NCBI GenBank assembly: GCA_029721435.1
Contig: CM056576.1
Location: 72,743,876 to 72,807,875 of the forward strand
DNA from: Gymnothorax reevesii
Taxonomy: Eukaryota; Chordata; Actinopteri; Anguilliformes; Muraenidae
Reading direction: 5' to 3'
DNA length: 64,000 nt
Each line of letters starts with the position of its first letter. The stretch's first letter is position 1. Below are positions 58,774 through 64,000 of the stretch, one piece after another. The translations under genes were made by a program, and so were the position numbers. A model generated the notes under the pieces. That model made no database searches. It was not told the DNA's origin and saw only the letters and a list, made by a program, of their open reading frames with translations.

Positions 58774-60069
58774 TCCGGATTTCCAAGGGCCGAAACATTT
58801 CTTGCAGACTTAGGAAAAAGTGACACCATTATTGTAAGTTACAAATACATAGATACTTGCGTATTTTATTTCTATTTTCAGAAGTGAAGGTTTTGTTCAT
58901 AATTTAAATAATATTTAAGTGGTGGTAAAACATGCTGTTTTGCTTTCTCTGATAGCAGCGCTTTAGAACGAAAGGTTTCATTTCTTAATTCTTATCAGTA
59001 AATATCATGGCAAAAATATGGCAAAAATACATCAATTTGCAGACATTAACTTTCCTGAAAATAAATATATCGCCAACTGTGCGAAAGAAAATCTGTGGCA
59101 AAAATTACTTCAGGCGTTTACACTATGCTACAAATGCAATGGACGTCATGCTGTCTGATGAAAAAATTTCAACAGTGAACTTATTTAGACTTCTTTGCGA
59201 TGGGGATTTATACAAAGATATGTGTGAAACGGCCGACCAACAAGCCTTCTAACTCCCTCAATTCCCAGTTCAGTGAGCAGGGCACGTCTACCTGACTTTC
59301 GCCTGACACAGGGCCAACGGCGCGTTGGCGAAAGTGGAACCTTTATCCATGCTGGTGCTGTATTGCCAAGATGTGTATCTTAAAGTGGTCAAAATTTCAT
59401 TAAGCCGTCTAACCATCTACGTGATCAACCGCCACCTTGATTGTAGGGGTACTGCAGGAGTTTTTTACTCTGTGACTATATTCAGAGGCCAATAACATTT
59501 TCATTTAATGTTTGTGTTCTATTGTTTCAGCACATAATGTGTCACACAAATAACACATATCTATGTGATATTTGGGCCTTGGTGTAAAGCTTACCACAGA
59601 GTGAGCTATAAAATTGTGGGAAAAAAATTTCAGTCCAAACAAAATCCTATTTTCAAATGCTCATTGATCCCATCACAGTGCAATTTTGATGACAGATTCT
59701 GAAAGCCAGGACAAAAATCAACAAGAATAGTAATTTTCAGCTTTCTATCTTATTTAGAAAATATTTTAAAGCCTTTCAAAAATGCTCATGAGCAAATGTC
59801 GCAATTTGCGAGTGCAAAAAATGGGGGCAACACCCCAATTTAAAATGGCTCTCCACGAAAAACCGTTCAAGATACTGAGCTGACACTTAGGATTCCTTCG
59901 TTTGAGACCCAAAGGTATTTTTAGAAAAAAAATTAGCGAAATTAGAGATGGACCCCCCAGAACTTTTTGAATGAGGGTTCAGGTTTTTTTTCCCCAGAAA
60001 GATCTCTTTTGTCCCATGTATTAAACGGATTTGTGAGGTTTTACGGAATGAACAAAGAAAAAACACCAG
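58774..60069. other. Stretch without a recognised element
   Basis: AT-rich sequence. A frame at 59007-59252 has no recognisable domain, and no splice-bounded kelch or BTB exon was found on the minus strand. Confidence 0.3.
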
Positions 60070-61230
60070 TAAAATGCAAAGAGGAGGCTTTATTTCTGAA
60101 GGGGGGAACCCTCCAACAGAGCTGACGACAGTACAAAGTCCGCAATCCAAAATCAGAGTCCAAGGGGCGAAATCCAGAATCATAAACAGGGCACCAATCA
60201 CAAAAATCGTAGTCAGACAAAATGGGTCAAAAAACAAGAATGCGGCAAAAGTACAGGGAATAGGCAAAGCTTGAAGTCTAGGATGGACCAGTCAGAAAGA
60301 TAATCACAATGATACAAGGCGAGAGAAGCGTGGCACAGGTAGCAAGGGAAATAACTATCTGACAAAGGAAGTGTAACGAACAGACGTCTAATATACATTT
60401 CTGGGAAACCACATAACTAGGGAATACAGGTGCAATCAGTGGAACCAATAATCATGGAGAGACACATTCGGAACAAACTAATTACATGAATTTGGCTGTA
60501 GCCAAAATGCAGACAGGGATCACAAGACAAACCAATGGACAGACTAACAGCTCCAGTCACGGAGTACTAAAAGTGCATAGATTAGAGGAAGGAAAGCACA
60601 AAGCAGTTTGTGGAAGACCCACAGAAAGTGCAGCAGAGATAATTGGGGAAAGGCAAGAGGCGGAGACTAGAATAGGGCGAATGCTGAGAGATCGTTAGTC
60701 AATTAGTAAGTGCAGCTATACAATCCCGAGTGCCTGTTAGTAAATTAGTCAAAATATACAAGGTTAGTGTTGGTTAGTAATTATCAAAATAACAAACTGT
60801 TTGTATGTGTTAGAAGATAGCAAAAGTAAGAGGAAGGAAGAACACGAGATAGTGAAATAAGATTTAAACGCAGAAACCAATAAAACACCTGAATGAGTGG
60901 CACGCTAAACAAGGCACCGTGAGCAAATACAACACTCAAGACAAGACGGGGGAGACGAAGTGCAATGCATGGAAAATAAACATGGCATAGAAATGAAACA
61001 TGGCATGGAAACTATGAATAAACTAAAACATGAAAAATAATAAAATATGAAATCTAAGTTATCAAAACACAATACATAATCTAGGAATGGTCAGACATAA
61101 GCAGAGGTCACTAAACACATGGGTCAGACAAAACATGGCACAAGGCCAGGTACAGAACTTGAACTTGAGCATGGGCATGAAACATGGAACAAGGCATGGC
61201 AAAGACCTAATCACAACAGGATTATCATGT
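60070..61230. repeat. A-rich dispersed-repeat-like region
   Basis: Degenerate purine-rich sequence with recurring short phrases (AATCCAAAATCAGAGTCCAA, AAACATGGCA four or more times at 60980-61200, GGCAAAG). Fish genomes carry such sequence at LTR or LINE 3' parts. No frame or LTR ends could be identified. Confidence 0.4.
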
Positions 61231-61361
61231 AATCTCATAACCGCAAATGGAACTCTGAGAAAGCACTGGGATTATCTATATTATTATAGCCGAGTGGCCC
61301 CTGCGTGTGTGTGTGCGTGTGCGTGTGTCCGGCCACACAGTGCTACATTCCACTGGGCGCA

Positions 61362-61612
61362 TATCTGCAGCATAGTGGGAGCGATGCTGTTTTGCTCCGT
61401 CTTGCAGGCAACTTGCAGGCATTATAATATAGACATACAGGGGGAATCCCCTGGTATCCCTCTCTCCTGGGGATTCCCCCTTTTGAACCCAAAACAATTC
61501 ATCCACAGGAGTCCTGAATCCCAAAAGACAAATGCCAGGCCGCAAAGTAGCGCGTAATCTGTAGCATAACGTGAGCAGCGCTTTTATGCTCCGTCTTGCG
61601 GGCGACTTTGTT
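61362..61612 (+). repeat. Direct repeat pair, 195 bp apart, with a hairpin
   Basis: TGCTCCGTCTTGCAGGCAACTT (61393) and its counterpart with GGGCGACTT (61588) belong to two diverged copies of a roughly 55-bp segment. Between them the sequence GGGGGAATCCCC (about 61440) pairs with GGGGATTCCCCC (about 61480) to form a strong hairpin. Meaning unknown; probably part of a repeat. Confidence 0.5.
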
Positions 61613-61924
61613 TTCCACTGAGCGCAGCGCAATCCCCTTGATAGTAACTTAATTTTAGTTACTATAAAAGCATTGGTCGGGTGACAGCCACCTTGATGTT
61701 TATGGAAACACCATAGCAACGTGATGACATCATAGAGGTGCACGTGATGTCATCATAATGCTGCCCGAAGTTACATAAAATAGAACCCCTGGATCCCCAT
61801 GGGCATGAGTGCTAGTTGATTTTTTATTATTATTATCATCATTTGTTTTGCGTTTTTTTTTTTTGTATCCATACAATATCACTATTGAGTAAATTGTCAA
61901 TGTAGCCCTTGAGTGATCTGTCAC

Positions 61925-62062
61925 TTCTTAATACTTTCTGAATAATCACAGGCTGATATGTTTGTCTTGATTATTTAGTAAATTAATTAAGTGATTATTA
62001 ATCAAGCAATCTTGAACAGGAACAGCTTGATAGCAGCTGATACCTTTAAGGGTCAGAGGCTT
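61925..62062 (-). repeat. Unassigned ~150-bp dispersed repeat, copy C
   Basis: On the minus strand: CCTCTGACCCTTAAAGGTAT, GATTGCTTGATTAATAATCA, CTTAATTAATTTACTAAATA, ATCAGCCTGTGATTATTC, GTATTAAGAAGTGACAG. This aligns with copy A from its start to its end, with clear sequence divergence. Confidence 0.7.
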
Positions 62063-63748
62063 ATGACAAATCATTTGAATATCCCATGACTCCAGTGTTA
62101 CCGTTAGGGGGGATGTTGGGCTTTAGGAAGTTAAGCATGACTGTCACCTTGTGCCTATACAGCAAGGTCAAACAATCAAGGGTATGTAAACTTATGATGA
62201 GGGCTGTATGGGTGATTCAAGTTATCATCATGATTGAAAAACGAGCCAAACACCTATGTGATGACACAAGACGTCACATGATTACTATCTTTAAAAAAAG
62301 TTTTTTGCGCGATGAGTTATATTTTCAAAATAATTGGCAGCTTTTCACAAATTTAGCTAGGTCATGCAAACATTTGAGCGCAAATTAATTTTTGCTATTT
62401 TTATGCACCAAGTAATCAAATTTCAAACCTTTGAAATATAAAAAGTTAATTAATGCCACCATTCTGTTTATTTTAGCCAATCAAAAAATACTTTGCGCGG
62501 CTATGTCCTGAATGTTATGATGTGCTTGGACACCAGGAAATCAGGTGACCGATATAAAGTGTATTAGTCTTGATTAGCACTCATGCTGCAGCTCAATTTT
62601 ACACTGAATGATCAAGATTCAATATAACCTATCACTATCAGAACCTGACTGACAAAATCTGCCATAAAGCTACTGAATGTGGCTGTTGGTTGCGCCAACA
62701 AAACAGGAAACTCGGACCATCCAACAAAGAGTCATCTGTTATGTTCTGCACACTTTTCATCCAGTTGTTTGAAGGAGCACATTTACGCATCAGATGATTT
62801 CGAAAGATGATGCCGTGCCATTGGAATTCAGTCACTGAGGCCCCCAAAACCCAGGTGCCTGTCAACTTTACCAAGGCTGGAGAGACTACAGCATCAGTTA
62901 CGGATAGAACAGATAGACTTTCCAAATCTTATGACAGCTTATGATACCAATACTTATACCAATTCACAAATGATTTAATGGACAAACTCTTGCTTACAGT
63001 AGCCATGTGTAATTTCATATATAACAAGAGTTCCAGCGTGCGGGTGATTCCCCATTCCAACAAATATGACACAAAGCCAACAACATGTATCTGATCTTCT
63101 TGAGCTTCTAGTCATTGAAAAATTTTTGGAAAAAAAAAAAAAACTCAAAAATACATTTGAACAGTAGGAGCACTATACTTTTTTGTGCATCTGCAGTATA
63201 AAGTGTTTCCTGTGCCTTTAAGGACTGATTCTTCGCTTCGACTTCTTCTGGAAGTCTATACAAAGGAAATTTGCCTTTGCACTAAAGAAAATATCACGGT
63301 CACGACATGCTGAAACACACTAATATAACTCCTTCTAGACTCGGCTCTATCTAGCATTGTTGAAAAGCAAGCTAAACTAGCTGCAAATTGGGCATAATGC
63401 CAATTTTTTACATTGCGATGAAGACAAGTTTCAGAAAAAAAGACAAGACTACAAACATGGCGTTTCCCGGCAGGTCAGGTGCTGTGTTTTCTGTCTGAGA
63501 AAGTAACTCCCGTTGGTGTACAGTTTGGGCATTGTAACTTCGCAAACATTTTACATGCGGAAACAAATGTAAACACAACAGAAAACACCCCTTCAAGTGT
63601 AACAAAATCAGGGTCTGTATGCAAAAGATATGATGGCAGTCCTCCAAGAACATGATTGGGCAGGCCTGAGAATTTAACCTGCCATTATTGATTGGAAGTA
63701 CAGGCTAAAAAAAAAGGTCAAACAAGTATTTGCCACTAACGTGTCTTT
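62063..63748. other. Stretch without a recognised element
   Basis: AT-rich sequence with an A13 run at 63129. The minus-strand frame 62638-62925 is open for 95 codons but shows no family resemblance or splice context. No gene called. Confidence 0.3.
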
Positions 63749-63987
63749 GTCCCCCGCCACAAGATGTAAAATAGTGTCAAAATGAGCAAACTCTCGGTGT
63801 GACCTTGAGAGTGACGCGAAGGTCACCAAAATCGACTGGCGCCTAACACACGTTGACTTGAAATTTGAAGGAAATCTGTCAATTTGTTCTTGAGATATCT
63901 CCCTGACAAGGATTCGGGACGTACGGGCGGACGGACGGTCGTGAATACTATGTCCCGCTGTTTCGTGCGTTCCACACGGCAGGGGAC
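63749..63987. mobile_element. Short CCCCCGCC-ended repeat, divergent copy
   Basis: The ends are GTCCCCCGCCACAAG and, at the right, GGCAGGGGAC in inverted arrangement. Inside are GACCTTGAGAGTGACGCGAA, TTGAAATTTGAAGGAAATCT and a (GGAC)n run (63926-63940). It resembles the elements at 3368, 10113 and 34999 in end and interior style but is clearly diverged from them. Confidence 0.6.
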
Positions 63988-64000
63988 AAAAAAAAAGTTC

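Noticed and set aside
61087..61743. Overlapping long frames on both strands (156 and 155 codons)
   Set aside because: Overlap in opposite strands, low-complexity content and no domain. They lie in a repeat-like region.
62638..62925. 95-codon minus-strand frame as a KLHL29 exon
   Set aside because: It has no kelch, BACK or BTB pattern, and its ends do not fit splice sites in phase.

Overview
The window looks like a gene-poor piece of a fish nuclear genome, most likely a teleost. It is AT-rich, has long introns and no operons, and is packed with decayed Tc1/mariner, hAT, Harbinger-like and TTAA-target DNA transposons, LINE pieces and Ty3/gypsy pieces. Several repeats match types I know as common in teleosts, for example the GTGAGGACATT / AAATGTCCTCAC repeat at 21.7 kb and LINE tails ending in GGTTAAATAAGG-like sequence. 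The species cannot be named from the sequence alone.

Only two host genes are supported, and both are 3' ends pointing at each other. On the + strand lie the last two coding exons of an ATAD2B-like gene (5954-6082 and 21192-21233), joined by a 15.1-kb intron and followed by a probable 4.6-kb 3' UTR with a poly(A) signal at 25820. On the - strand lie the last two coding exons of KLHL29 (51691-51835 and 48102-48285), encoding the final kelch repeats. As I remember it, human ATAD2B and KLHL29 are convergent neighbours on chromosome 2p24, so the layout supports both assignments. The rest of each gene lies outside the window or was not recognised.

The ATAD2B terminal intron holds Tc1 fragments (8.0-8.6, 14.3 and 20.2-20.5 kb), a split minisatellite (6.15-6.64 and 10.56-10.67 kb), a 265-bp fold-back element, an inverted hAT-like transposase duplication (11.9-13.3 kb), a gypsy pol fragment broken by a hAT element with an exact 8-bp target duplication (14.9-17.3 kb), and a LINE endonuclease domain (18.5-19.3 kb).

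The intergenic region (25.9-47 kb) carries more Tc1 remnants, a Harbinger-type Myb-like pseudogene (29.0-29.3 kb), a LINE reverse-transcriptase reading frame open for 384 codons (30.1-31.3 kb), a 3.4-kb imperfect palindrome whose arms carry different later insertions (32.2-35.6 kb), a degenerate gypsy gag-pol (36.2-39.7 kb), a 1.9-kb hAT element with an 8-bp target duplication (42.7-44.6 kb) and a 1.7-kb element with about 115-bp inverted ends (45.4-47.1 kb).

Upstream of the KLHL29 exons (52-64 kb) are two nested transposon pairs: a GGGCTCTAATTTC-ended element with a Harbinger-like element inside, and a TTAA-flanked element with a hAT inside. A short palindromic element and dispersed repeats follow. 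I saw no sign of a new biochemical system. The most interesting material is structural: the 3.4-kb palindrome, the nested insertions with intact target duplications, and a roughly 150-bp repeat present three times that I cannot assign to a known family.
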